The notes under the pieces were generated by a model. It did not search any database and was not told where the DNA came from. It saw only the letters and a program-made list of their open reading frames with translations. From Rhizomys pruinosus (lineage: Eukaryota; Chordata; Mammalia; Rodentia; Spalacidae), in NCBI GenBank assembly GCA_009823505.1, contig VZQC01008854.1, positions 485,106 through 549,105 on the forward strand: a stretch of 64,000 nucleotides of DNA, read 5' to 3'. A program made the position numbers and the translations under genes. Positions 33,690 to 45,617 of this stretch are shown in pieces (position 1 is the first letter of the stretch; each line of letters opens with the position of its first letter).

Positions 33690-36600
33690 TTTAAAGCTAA
33701 TTAAAAATATAGTTATTTCTGAAAGGGTTTTGAACAAACTCCATCACATGGTGACCAATGTTGCTCCCAGAAAACATGGGTTGTTAAATGAATAAACTTA
33801 GTGCCAGGCATGTGTTACCTCCCTATGACTTCCTGATCAGAGAGGCCCCAGAGATATCCTAACCCATGTAGGCTATTTCCATTGTTCTTGATTGCCCTCC
33901 ATAACTAGACAATAAAGCCCTGTTGGCCAAGATATCACACAGTTTGATTGCAGGATGCAGGAAAATCAGTCTTGAACTGACCAGGAAACTCTCCCTGATG
34001 ACCAGCTTCCAGAGTACTTGAAGGTGCTATGCAAGCTATTGGTGGAGGGAAGACATCAAGGGTCTAAACCAGTGCTGACCACAGCCTGCTAAATAGCTAC
34101 CTTCCAGACAAAGTGTGTATAATAGTGGCAGACTGTTTATGTGGTAACCAACCAAACTCTTGATTAGATTTGAGGCCTGCTCTGCAGGAGGGAGTTCATG
34201 CCTGGTACTATAAACCTGGTCAAAACCCAAGGCTAAAGAAGTTTTAGTTCTTTTTTTTTTTATTGATGCTTTGTGTATTTCATACATCATTTTCCAATTC
34301 AGTTCAGGCATATATCCCCTTCCCTTCCCCCCCACCCCACCCCTACCCATCCCAGATCATGCATTCTGCCATAAGTATTCTGCATCTTTCTCTGCTTTTT
34401 TGTTTTGTTTTCATTTTTTTAACAATAAGTGATAATTTGTGAGTACAAGCATCCTTCATGTAAAACCAATTTGCAAGCAGTTGTGCCCAAACCCACACAG
34501 CTCATGGGTCCCACCATCCAGCAGGGGGGACTTGTATGTTCAATCAAGTTGATCAAATGAGTGTCCAGTCTATATTGTTGTAGTTTCACCATTAACCCCA
34601 ATCACAGCCCTTACATTCTACCATGCCCCCTCTTCCGCAGATTGTTCCCTAGGCTTAGAATAGGGGCACAGGTGGATGAGAAGCAAAACACTCTACTTTC
34701 TCTGGAGCTGATGTCTTGGTCTCTAGTCAGTTCTGGCTGTTTTCTTTCATGGGCTGCCAGCTTGTCCAGGCATAACCTTTCGATCCTACTAATGAAGCAC
34801 ATGCAATTAGATATTTAGGTATTTAAACAGTATAATATATAGCCTTTTGATCCTACTAATGAAGTACACACAATTAGATATATAGGTATTTAAACAGTAC
34901 TAATTGTTATGGTAGGTTACTTTGGTATAGACACAGATGTTTGGATGGTATGTTAATTCATGATTTACATTTTCTTCTGTTAAGTATGGCAGGGTCTTCA
35001 TGTGGTTTATAACATCTCCTAACCATTAGAGGATGTAAGCTTGTGGCATCAGCCGTGGGTTATTCCTCCAAGGAGAGAGCTAATAGCCAATTAGATTTGA
35101 GATATACAGACATATGGCTGCCACTGCTGCACAGTATTTCCAGGCAGATGAGGTGTAGCTGGTGCTGACGGAGGAGTCTTGCTTGACTCAAGGAGACCTA
35201 TATTTGCTTTAATGGTTTAGTGGTCTTTGGTAACACTCTCTGGCATCCCAGAGACCATCTGTATACTTGCAAGTGCGGTCTCCATACATCTTTCCCATGT
35301 TTATATCAGGTCTTCAACAGCAGGGCCTTATCGCCTCTCTTCCTGCAGATATCCCAGTTTGGAGGCAAGGAGCCTTTACCATTTGTGGGGGCTTGGATCC
35401 CCCGGCCAACATCTCCTTGGTAGAATAATCCATTGTTGATGTCAGAGCTCCTGTATTAATATATTTTGTTTAAGTGCATAGCTTAAGGAGACTTTAGCAT
35501 TATATTTGGTTCTGAATAGAGAATAATCCTTTTCAGAGTTTCTATGTCCATTAGTCAATTAAAGAAGGCAGTTTTACTGATTTTACAAGAGAATACCTCT
35601 ATAACAGCTGGCTCCAATCTACAGCTGGAGAACAACCTCATCATCATCATATTTCTCTTTATTCTATGTGTGGGGGGGAGTTAAGAAAGTCTCTTGTATT
35701 AAAACCTTTGCGGCACCTAGAAGGTAAGCTTTGTTAGGAATCATTAAATGGTATCTCTCATATGTGGACGCTAGTACCAATAACCCAGTTATAAATATTT
35801 CTTGTGGAGAGGGATGCATATTAAAAGAACAACAACAGAAAGATTGCATCAGAAGGCTGACTGAAATGGTGACTTGGGAGGGGTGGGAGGGGTGGGAGAG
35901 GGACACGATTGGTGCAAGTATCCAGTTTTGCCCAGACTCTGTCTACAGGATACATGGTGTTTTAGGACTTAGTAAAAGTAAATATGTGCATATTGGACAA
36001 CATTGGTTTGAAGGCTGATAAAAACGGTAATGCATCTGAGTTAACTGGTGATATAAATTGCTCTTGTCCACATTAGCTTTAACTAAAATCTGTATAACAA
36101 TTACTTTGGGATTGGTATAAACAAATGTTCTCTATAATTTTGCTGTCATATTGTATCACCTGGTAGTAATCTCTTTCACCTATAGGATGATTTAACTCAA
36201 AAACAAACTTTGTTTCCCAAGTTAATCACATACAGTAACCCAAAACAGCATGGGTGAACTTGATGAAATCTGTGCCTTGATTCCACCCTATAGGTATGTA
36301 TAAAACAACTGCTTTTTTGAGACCCATGGGTCAAAAATAAAAACCTTAAATAAAAAAGGGGGATATAGATAGATATGAAAACCTTTTGTCAAAAAACCTT
36401 GCAACCCAAATCTTAAAACTAATTATGGGAAAGGATTTGTATGTTCCAACAGGCCAGAGTATCACCAACTTAATGGCTGAGAAAGAAAATGCAGTTTTCC
36501 AGTGAGTAGGATGTACCAGAAAGTGCCAGCAGAAGGATTGACGCCTCTGGGCATTGAAGGGAAGAAATGCCTCAGATTGCTGCAGACATCAGGCCCCTCT

Positions 36601-37412
36601 CTGGATCCTACTAGTAACAACTATTTTTAATGATTCCTAAAGAAATTTTAGTTCTTATGGGAGAAACTGTTGATATCGTTTTTCTAAATATTCATATTGT
36701 CAAACTGCCTCCTTCTATGTAGTCATGCTTGTATCCATAGACTTGTGCTGCTCTAGTCTTCATCAGAGAAATTTCTTTTTGCACTGGTATAGTAGTTAGT
36801 ACAGAGACACGCTGCTGTTGAAAGTTTTGAGAATAAGTTCCATGAATGTTCAAATGTAGATCAGACATCTATGTCAACCCCCTACTCCTAAAGCTTGGGA
36901 ATATAGAAGAGTAGGCAGATAGAATTTAAGAGCCAAAATGTGAACAAGAATTGCTGTGAAATGCTGTCTTCTGGATGTGACATGACCATTTCACATATGA
37001 ATTCAAAGCTGCTTTGCTTTCCTACATTAGACCCACATAAAATTAAGAGACTTAAATTCACAGCAAAGAGCAGAATGTGCTCAAGAAGCTGAGGAGCTAT
37101 TGGCAATTGAGGCTTTCTGGGGAAGGGAAAGTCACTATTCTTCAGGAGTATGGCTACTGGTAAGTTTCCTATGTCCTAGTGGACAACCCCGGGCCATGTG
37201 CATAAGAGCATCACTAAGGGATCTTGTGGATTAAATAATTAATTAAATATAATTCATTACATTTATATATAATAATTATAAAAAAAAGGATGGGAGATGT
37301 GATAGAGGCTCTGGGGGAAGTTGAAGAGGGGAGTAAAGGGTGGATATAATCAAAATATCTTGTATACATGTATCCAATTTTCAAAGAATAAATAAAAACT
37401 TAAAAACTAAAT
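33690..37412 (+). mobile_element. Old rodent L1 3' UTR split by a 2.4-kb younger L1
   Basis: Non-coding L1 3' UTR of an older murine lineage. 33690-34252 runs from GGTGACCAATGTTGCTCCCA to CATGCCTGGTACTATAAACC. It resumes at 36657 with ATGGGAGAAACTGTTGATAT, through TTTCTTTTTGCACTGGTATA and ATTGGCAATTGAGGC near 37.1 kb. It ends with GATATAATCAAAATATCTTG and CAAAGAATAAATAAAAAC near 37400. The join either side of 34253-36656 is continuous with the family order, proving the interruption. Confidence 0.82.
34253..36638 (-). mobile_element. Young L1 3' UTR copy with inverted 5' segment (twin priming), 18-bp TSD
   Basis: The minus-strand L1 tail is the T run at 34251-34261; the terminal GGCAGAATGCATGATC block (complement near 34358) follows. 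34400-35747 matches 47100-48370 in the same orientation. 35748-36638 matches 48370-49280 in the opposite orientation, so the 5' part is inverted. Both segments share about a dozen bases of L1 at the join (GGAATCATTAA). The flanking repeat AAAGAAGTTTTAGTTCTT (34235-34252) recurs at 36639-36656 with one mismatch. The copy holds only the last codons of ORF2 plus an approximately 2.3-kb 3' UTR. Open frames here are non-coding. Confidence 0.9.
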
Positions 37413-37739
37413 GAAGGACAGGCATATATGTAAACAGTTCCTATTTTCATAGAGTAAAACATAATATTGTAAAATGTCAGTATTACCCAATCACTCTATA
37501 GATTCAATTCAATCTCCATAAAATTTCCAGTGATGTGTTCTGCATAAGTAGAAAAAAAATGCCCTAATTTATAAGGGATATTATAGATCCCAAAGAAGAA
37601 AAAAATACTTTCAAAAGTATAATGAAGCTGGAGGACACACATTTCTTGATATCAGAAACTACTACCAAACTATAATACTCAAGTATGGAACTGCTATAAA
37701 ATAATCAGGTAGACCAATAGTATATAGAGATAAAAATAA

Positions 37740-37741
<2 letters not shown>

Positions 37742-37795
<54 letters not shown>

Positions 37796-37840
37796 TTCTG
37801 TGTGTGTGTGTGTGTGTGTGTATGTGTGTGTGTGTGTATG
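37742..37840. repeat. (CT)n then (GT)n compound microsatellite
   Basis: CT dinucleotides 37742-37787, then GT-rich to about 37840. Confidence 0.97.
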
Positions 37841-37869
37841 AGGTCAATACTAGGTGTCTTCCTTAGTCA

Positions 37870-38103
37870 CTCTCCACTTTATTTTTTTGAGACAAGGACT
37901 CTCACTGAATCTGAAGCTCACCAATTCAATTAGGCTGGTGGGACCAGCAGGACCTAGAGATCCATCTGTATCCACCTAACTAGGGCTTGAATTACAGTCA
38001 TCAGTTGCTACTCTGAACTTTTAACTGGGTGCTAGCAATCTGAACTCAGAGTGTCATGGTTACACAGTAAGAATTTCACCACCTGAGTCATCCCTCTATC
38101 CTA
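37870..38103 (-). mobile_element. Diverged SINE-like patch (B1-related start), tentative
   Basis: TTTTTTTGAGACAAGGACTC, TAGAGATCCATCTGTATCC and a degenerate 'GCTTGAATTACAG' block in the order of an old antisense 7SL/tRNA-type rodent SINE. Confidence 0.4.
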
Positions 38104-39372
38104 ATTATAATTTTTGATAAGGCTGTTAGACAGTTGAGGAGAAGGCAGCCATTTTATAATACTGGGAAAGCTTAAGTGCACATACAGAAGAATAAAGCTT
38201 GATTCCAACCTAGCACACTGTATAAAGATAAACTAAGCTGGACCATATAGCTAAATGTAAGATCTGAAACTTTAAATTTCTCAGAAGAAAACAGAAGACA
38301 CAGTGGTCTTGGCAATGTTTTCTTATATGTGATGCCAAAGGCGTAGGCAACAAAAGAAAAGGAAATTGTAACTCATGAAAATTTAAGATCTTGGTGCATC
38401 AAAATAAAATAAGAGAGTGCAAAGGAAACCTGCAGAATGGAATAAAATATGTATGAATGACATATATAATATGGTATTTGTATCACAAATGAGAACTCCC
38501 TAAAGTGAATAACAAAAATAAATCATCCAATTCAAAAATGACAAAAAGTCTTAGACATTTTTCCAAAGAAGATATACAATGACCAAGAAATATAAAATAT
38601 GTTCAATAGTATTGATCATTAGAAAAATACAAATCAAAACCACATCCAGATATTACCTTTAACCAATTACAATAACTATAAAAAAAGAATAAAAAAGAAT
38701 ACTTTTAATGAGAATGTGTGAATTAGAAACCTGTGTGCCGGTGGTGTGAATGAAAAATAGAATACATATTATGAAAATCATTGTGGAAGTTGCATAAAGA
38801 ACTTAAAACAGGATTTCCACGTGATCCAGCAAATCTGAGTATGCACCAAAAAGAATTGAAAGAAGGTTCTTGAAGAAATGTTTTTATACCTATGTTAAAA
38901 AGAGTATTATTCACAGTAGGTTAAACATGAATCATCCTAAATCAACATCAATGGATGAAAGAAAAATGCGTCACATACACACAGTGGAATATTATTCAGC
39001 CAAAAAACTAAAATGAATTCTGGTTTGTGCTACAATATTACTGGGCCTTGAATTCATTATGCTAAATAAAACAGTGACAAAAAATCCAAGAGTTATATAA
39101 TTCAACTTATATGAGAAACAGAATAGTCAAAATCATAGACACAAAACTAGAATCATTGCTGCCAGAGACTGGGATAAGGAAGGAATATGGAATTATTGTT
39201 TAATAGATTTAAAGTTTCAATATTATAAGAATCAAAGACAAAAAAAAAAGAGTCAAAGAATTGTGCAGATGGGTAGAGGTGATGGTGCCCACATTTTGAA
39301 TGTATGTTCTAACACTGAATCATCCATGTAAATGATTAAGTTATGTGAATTTTACCACAATGAACAGTTTAA

Positions 39373-40247
39373 AATTTGTAGGCTAACATTAGCCAGACAA
39401 AACTGAAAATAATACCAGTGTTGGTGTACTTTGAAAAAGCAACACTTTGAAAAATTCAGTGAGTTCAGTGGCCTGTCTCTAAGGCTGCTTATGCATCTAC
39501 ATCTCAGACAATTCAACAGCATAGAACTAGGAAAGCTTCACTTGAATAAACCAGTCAAAAGAAGGCTTGAGAATTTTGGTTGATGACAGCTCTATGCAAA
39601 CATTTAGCTGATACTGAAAACAGCTTCCTTAAAGTGCTCAGGTCCTCATCTATTACAAAAAGAAACATATTTCTCCTGTCCTTAACATAATTGGTTCCTT
39701 ACATATTTTTCCTACATCTTTTCAACACCAATAATATTTTCTTCCTGTATTTCCCTATTGAAAAAATCCTAGCAATATCGCATGTGACTTGTTTTGAAGG
39801 GCTTTTTCATTTTGTCCAAGGAACTATAATATAAAGCATGCATTAGAATCAGATAAACGCATTGCTTATTGTGTTCTGGAAGGCCTGCTTTCTTGCAAAA
39901 CAATGTACTCATACATTATGGGTCTGATTAAAACATTATCATATGTGGAGGGAAAGGCAGACATATGTCATAGAAGGTGTGCTGATCTGGAGCTACTATT
40001 TGGTTAACTATCTTTGCAAATAAGTGAGGTAATCATTACTACAGTAGAGGATAATATCTACCTCAATAGAAAGGGATCTCAAAAGTTTATTTCAAGTGAC
40101 TGTAACAGTAACAGCAATAATGTTCACTGTTATGAAGAAGGTGTTACAGTTAACAGCCCCCCTTATAGTCTTAAAGACAAAGATGTCTAACTTAAGTACT
40201 TCAAACAATTGCATTTCTGCTTTGCTCTATAACTGCTTTGTAGCATT
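39373..40247. other. Unassigned single-copy DNA
   Basis: No gene or named repeat recognised. Confidence 0.4.
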
Positions 40248-40256
40248 GGTTTCAGT

Positions 40257-40885
40257 TTTTTAATAAAATATTTTATTGATGTTTTGTGTGTTTCATACAT
40301 CATTTCTCAGTCCAATTTAGACACACTTCCTTTTCCATGCCCCCACCTCACCCCAGTTCATGCATTCTGTCATACATATCTTGCATCTTTTTCTCAGTCT
40401 TTTAAAAGATTTTTTCTCTGCAGAGGTTTATTGTTTAGGCAGAAGTTAACTGTTTCAGTCAGTTCTTTGATCCAGCCTTTTTGTCACTGTTGTTGCCTCA
40501 CATTTGTATTGCTCCAAAGCATGCGTATATATAAGTCACAATATACCAAAATTATGACCTTTGAAAATAAACTGTATGCTAATTCCTAAATATGTTTAGG
40601 AGTTCACATTCTCCCTTTAATTTTATATTACTCTAATATATGAATACATACCCTCCACACATATACCACAATTACGAAGTCTGAAAATAAGTGGTCAGTT
40701 AATTCTAGAGCCCATTAAGGAATTCACATTATAACAGCATAGCTGCCTTCAGATAAAAAGAAATAAAACATTAACTTTTCTCAGCTTGCCTTTCAACTAG
40801 GTAATTGGTGCTAGCATCCACAATGAGGGAACCACTCGTCCTTTGTTTTTCTGGGACTGTGTACTTCACTTAGCATAATGGCTTC
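40257..40885 (-). mobile_element. Young L1, short 3' UTR variant, minus strand
   Basis: Minus-strand tail near 40257-40270, terminal block complement TTCATGCATTCTGTCATACA at 40361, and roughly 520 bp of 3' UTR. The ORF2 end is at about 40800-40885: TGGTGCTAGCATCCACAATG, then TTTGTTTTTCTGGGACTGTG. Only about 25 codons of ORF2 remain. Possible flanking repeat GG(T/C)TTCAGTTTTT at 40248-40260 and 40880-40892, though part may be L1 sequence. Confidence 0.85.
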
Positions 40886-40936
40886 AGTTTTTTTTTTTCA
40901 GTTCTTTTGTTGTTGTTCTCTCCAACTTGTATTGCT

Positions 40937-40982
<46 letters not shown>

Positions 40983-41300
40983 AATATATACATACATACA
41001 CATATCACTTGAACTGGAGGACTTTTTTTCTTCCTAAAAGATGTCATGTTTTCCTTAAGGAAGTGCTCAAAGGTTCCTCCTTGGCAATCCCAAACAACCA
41101 TCAATCCTGCACTTTTGCTCCACATTGGGGTCTTTCCCTCCTATGGTCCCCCAAATGAAGTCCAGTACGCATGCATCCTGTCGTCTTGTCTTGATACCCC
41201 AGTACTGGCCTCCATGATATGGCCCAAGTAGTCCAACAATGGCAGTCTATATTCTGACAAGGCTGAAATCCCCTTAGTGTAACAAGGAACTAGAGGACGC
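40886..41300 (-). mobile_element. L1 3' UTR body, minus strand, joined head to tail with the previous copy
   Basis: Inverted match to 12.35-12.72 kb and 3.95-4.2 kb: CTCTCCAACTTGTATTGCTA, ATGTCATGTTTTCCTTAAGG, CACATTGGGGTCTTTCCCTC. Its A-rich end (T run 40889-40898) abuts the ORF2 end of the preceding L1. The match stops near 41290. Confidence 0.78.
40939..40978. repeat. (AT)n microsatellite
   Basis: AT dinucleotides within the L1 3' UTR body, at the same place as the TG/AT tract of the 12.6-kb copy. Confidence 0.96.
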
Positions 41301-41649
41301 AATAGTTTCTCTTTCAAGTTCTCCTCAAGTGAAAAAAAAAAACCCTGGCCACTACACAGTTGTGCTCATCATTCCACTTCGCCAGTTGAAAACTACCAGA
41401 CCTGAACTATGAACGTGAATATTGAAGGCTAAGCTATCAGATGGGGAAATTACAGATGATAGGAGGCAGTTACAGGAGCCCTCTAGTAACAGGTGGGCAA
41501 ATGTTTGATTTCACCCTCAAACTTTGCTGTGCTTTAGAGTAAGTGAAGTAAGTGAAGAGTAAGTATTACTAAGAAATACTTACTATCCAGCAAAGGTAGA
41601 CTACAACCATAAGCTTTACATGATTAAAAAAATTATATTTTTAGTCAGT

Positions 41650-41778
41650 TACAAACTTTAAATCCCAGCACTCGGGAGGGAGAGGCAGGTGGATCTTTGT
41701 GAGATGGAGGCTAAGCCTAGTCTACATAGTAAGATCCTAGCTAGCTGGGGCTACAAGGAGATCCAGTTTCAAAAATTA
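41650..41778 (+). mobile_element. B1 SINE, 5'-truncated
   Basis: TTTAAATCCCAGCACTCGGG, AGAGGCAGGTGGATCTTTGT, CTAGCTGGGGCTACAAGGAG. Confidence 0.85.
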
Positions 41779-44716
41779 TATTTCTAACATTTCCAGTATT
41801 ATCCACTTCTATTTCTATCTGTCCTAATAATCCTTGCTCACCTTTATTCTTTCTTCCTTATTAATTTTATTTATCCTGTTACAGTTTCACACACATGATC
41901 ATATTCTCCCCTCAGTGTCTTCTCTTATGGCCCCGACTTGTCACTGCCCCTCTTCTCAACATTCCCCCTCCTAATTTCATGTCTTGTTTTTTTTGTGCCT
42001 CATCACATTTGATTAGTGTTGATAGCATGAGAATGGATGTGGAATTAGTTACTTGAGCAGGGGCAACTAACTAGTATGTGTACCATCAGGAATATGACTA
42101 CCCCTCCTCAGCAATAATTATCTGCCTATAGCTCCTAAGGGAGGGGTGGGGCCTCGAGAGTCCCTCCCAGATCCACAATGGAGTGTGAAGAGTCCCCATC
42201 TGTGCAGAACTTACATAGGTGACCACGGGTGTGGCAAGTTCATAGAGAGAAGATAGTTCATAGCACTCCTTCCCAAAACTCTCAACTCTTACATTCTTTC
42301 CTCCTCCTCAACATTCTCTCAGCCTTGGATGAACAGGGGTGAAAATATGCCTGTTTAGGATTTACTATACAACAGTCACATATTCTCAGCACTTTCTGAG
42401 CAAATAGAAGCTCCTCTGACCAAGGCTGAAAGCAACACTAATTGGCCTGATTCTTGGTTCTCTCCCACACTGTTGGTATCACTTCCTTACTCTGCAGTTA
42501 TCTGTATTCCTTCTACTCTGAGTCTGGCTTTGATTGGTAGTAATATCAGTGACATCCCATGGGCAGTACTTAAATACCAATGTTTACTGGGCCAACTTCG
42601 TTCTCACAAAATCTAATTTACCCTCAGTGTTTCATATTATTGAAAGTCTAAAATTTTTTACTTTAGAGCACAATTTGTACTCTTAGTTTCAGACCATCTG
42701 CTGAGATCCAAGATATTCTTGGCAATTGCAAGCATGAGAATAAAATGGTCTCAAACTCTGAATAGAAGACTCCAGCTGGGATTCATTTCAATGGTCTGGA
42801 GAGAGATGCTTAGCACCAGAACCAGGAGCATCACAGTAAGGATGGAAAAGAGGATCTGAAAGAAAGAAAAAGAAAGAAGTGCTTATGGATACTTTTCTTG
42901 AAAATGAAAACTCTTACATGGTGACAAATGGAGGAGTAAGAACCTTGTGATGAGCCAGAAGTTCTGAGTTTGCAGCCTGAAGAGACAAATGGACATACCA
43001 GGAAAGCAGGAAACAGAAACAGGGATACCAGATGAGACCATTTCTAGAGTTGGGAATCAAGAAGACTTGAGAATCTCCAGGATAAGATTTCTGATAAAGA
43101 CACAAATATAAGGACCTGAATCCTAGAAGGAAGAATTCTGAACCTGAGTGAAAACTACCTTTGTGGAAAATAGTACCCTGTGAGGAGAGTCTGTCTAAAT
43201 TGAGGAAAGTTCACGAGTAAAAAAGACAGCATATTTTTTGTTGGTGTTATTATCATCTACTTGGTTTTCAGTTTGTTGCAATTGCCTATTCATTCCGAAA
43301 TACCACAAGTTCTTTTAAAACATGTAATTAAGAAAATGAATAGAACATAATTTAACCCTTTCAAGTATTAAAGTAGGGCTTGCATTAGAACATTGTGTGA
43401 CACCTCTTTTACTGGTCTTTCACAGTCATGCAAAATGGCTTTGGAAGAAAAATGGAGCAACATTTACATGTAGTTTAAATTGCTGGGAAGTGTTTGATAG
43501 GCACAAATCAGAGGACAATTACCTGGTCTGGAAATTTACCAGGCCAGTAAAATTAACATTCCCCTCAGGGGTTAAAAGGAATCATCTCTATCAGCATAGA
43601 TAAATGCAGCCAGCTAATTTAGGTATCCTTAGCATCACTGCCAGCATACTATTCATGATGTCTGTTGTGAAGCAAGGGCAGGAGTTACATGCACAAGCTT
43701 GAGATATGGTGTGAATACATTTTTGGTCAGGATATAACTGATGTTTTTAAAATGTTATATTTCTGAAACTGATAAACATGTCAGCACTGGGAGCATTCAC
43801 TTCATTTTTTTTTATAAAGTCATTAAGAAGAGATTAATCTATGTGCTAGCACATCAATTCCTCTGCCTAAACTGACCGGTTCAAAGCAATGGATGCAATC
43901 AGCTGTTTTCCTCTGTTTATGCACATGTTGCTCAGTTTGATTGAGCATTCTCTCATATGCTGAGAACAAAGTAAGTTAAAAAAAAATAGTCTGATGTAGC
44001 ACAGGTATAATATTATATATGACACTGTTAATCCCAAATCGATTAACTTTACATAGCAAGGGTTTGATACCTACTTTTGCAAACACAGAATTAGTGAAAG
44101 TTCTAGAAATTTGTTTCAATGCTTTGCCTCTCCCAGACCTGTGGATGCAGGATGTCTATCAGTAGCTTTATGTCCTGCCCGCTAAGTGAACTTCACTATT
44201 ACTTCCCATGTACTATTTCAGCTCCTCACACGTACTTCTGATATTTTGAGTAGCTACGTATTATAGCTAGTTATTTCCTGGCAATTTTCTCTCTCTAGAT
44301 TATGAACAGCTTAGGAAAAGGACCACGTTTCTCTCTTCTTTGTTTCCTTATAATACAGAAGGCAGCACATAAAAAGTAGAAAGTAGGTGTTGGTTGAAAT
44401 GAAAATGAAAAGAATGTTCCTGTTTTGGAAAGAAAGAAGAAAAGTGTTCCGGAATGAAATTTTTGTGATGAAAAGTTAAGCTTAGATTTTGTGAGAAAAA
44501 ATTCAGCAAATAGAAAAGGAATATATTTTATAGTCCAGACATGTGAATTTTTAAAATTAATGTTGTTTATATTAGTTTCATTTGAAAATTTTGTTTTATT
44601 GAAGAATAAGGATAAGAAATGTTAAATAATTATTGTTGTGATAGTTTCTCTTTTGATCTTAATGCTTCAGAAATGTAATAAAATAGAGCAAAGAACATTA
44701 GTTTATTATTAGTAGT
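41779..44716. other. Unique DNA with no assigned gene
   Basis: About 2.9 kb without recognisable repeats. Frames at 42914-43105 and 43397-43603 are short with no domains. I see no exon I can support. Confidence 0.4.
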
Positions 44717-44727
44717 GCTATTAGTAT

Positions 44728-45607
44728 AGGAATATTTTGCTTAAATGCATAGCTTGAGGAGACTTTAGCATTATATTTGGTTCTGAATAGAGAATAATCC
44801 TTTTCACAGTTTCTATGTCCATTAGTCAATTAAAGAAGGCAGTTTTACCGATTTTACAGAGAATACCTCTATAACAGTTGGCTCCAATCTACAGCTGGAG
44901 AACGACCTCATCATCATCATATTTCTCCTTATTCTATGGGGGGGAGTTAAGAAAGTCTCTTGTATTAAAACCTTTGAAGCACCTAGAAGATAAGATTCAT
45001 TAGGATTCATTAAAAATAGTTGTTACAAATAGGATCCAGAGAGGGGCCTGATGTCTGCAGCAATCTGAGGCATTTCTTCCCTTCAATGCCCAGAGGAGTC
45101 AATCCTTCTGCTGGCACTTTCTGGTACATCCTACTCACTGCAAAGCTGCATTTTCTTTCTCAGCCATTAAGTTGGTGATACTCTGGCCTGTTGACAACAG
45201 CTCCAGAGAAAGTAGACTATTTTGCTTCTCATCCACCTGTGCCCCTTTTCTAAGCCTAGGGAACAATCTGTGGAAGAGGGGGCGCAGTAGAATGTAAGGG
45301 CTGCGATTGGGGTGAATGGTGAAACTACAACAATATAGACTGGACACTCATTTGATCAACTTGATTGAACATACAAGCACCCCCCTGCTGGATGGTGGGA
45401 CCCATGAGCTGTGTGGGGTTGGGCACAACTGCTCGCAAATTGGTTTTACATGAAGGATGCTTGTACTCACAAATTATCACTTATTGTTAAAAAAAATGAA
45501 AACAAAACAAAACAAAACAAAAAACAGAGAAAGATGCAGAAAAGTTATGGCAGAATGCATGATCTGGGATGGGATAAAAATAAAAAAAAATTTAAAAAGG
45601 AAAAGAA
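44728..45607 (+). mobile_element. Young L1 3' UTR copy with inverted 5' segment (twin priming)
   Basis: 44730-45192 matches 48090-48560 in the same orientation, that is, minus-strand L1. From 45193 (ACAACAGCTCCAGAGAAAGT) the sequence is the reverse complement of 47100-47420, that is, plus-strand L1, running to the terminal GGCAGAATGCATGATCTGGG block (45549) and an A-rich tail. The inversion junction is therefore at about 45192/45193, and the L1 between the two segments is deleted. Candidate flanking repeat AGGAATATTT at 44728-44737 and 45608-45617, part of which may be L1. Confidence 0.85.
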
Positions 45608-45617
45608 AGGAATATTT

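Larger units (their letters stand above)
37440..39372 (+). mobile_element. Ancient L1M ORF2 and 3' end
   Basis: Placental-age L1: GTCAGTATTACCCAATCACT, GAATATTATTCAGCCAAAAA, GCTGCCAGAGACTGGGATAA, GTTATGTGAATTTTACCACA in ORF2-to-3'-end order. Many stops; no frame survives. Interrupted by a compound microsatellite (37742-37840) and a SINE-like patch (37870-38100). Confidence 0.8.

Noticed and set aside
35220..35439. Conserved pair of frames shared with 47,854-48,073
   Set aside because: Conservation reflects recent L1 copies, and the frames run antisense to the L1 3' UTR.
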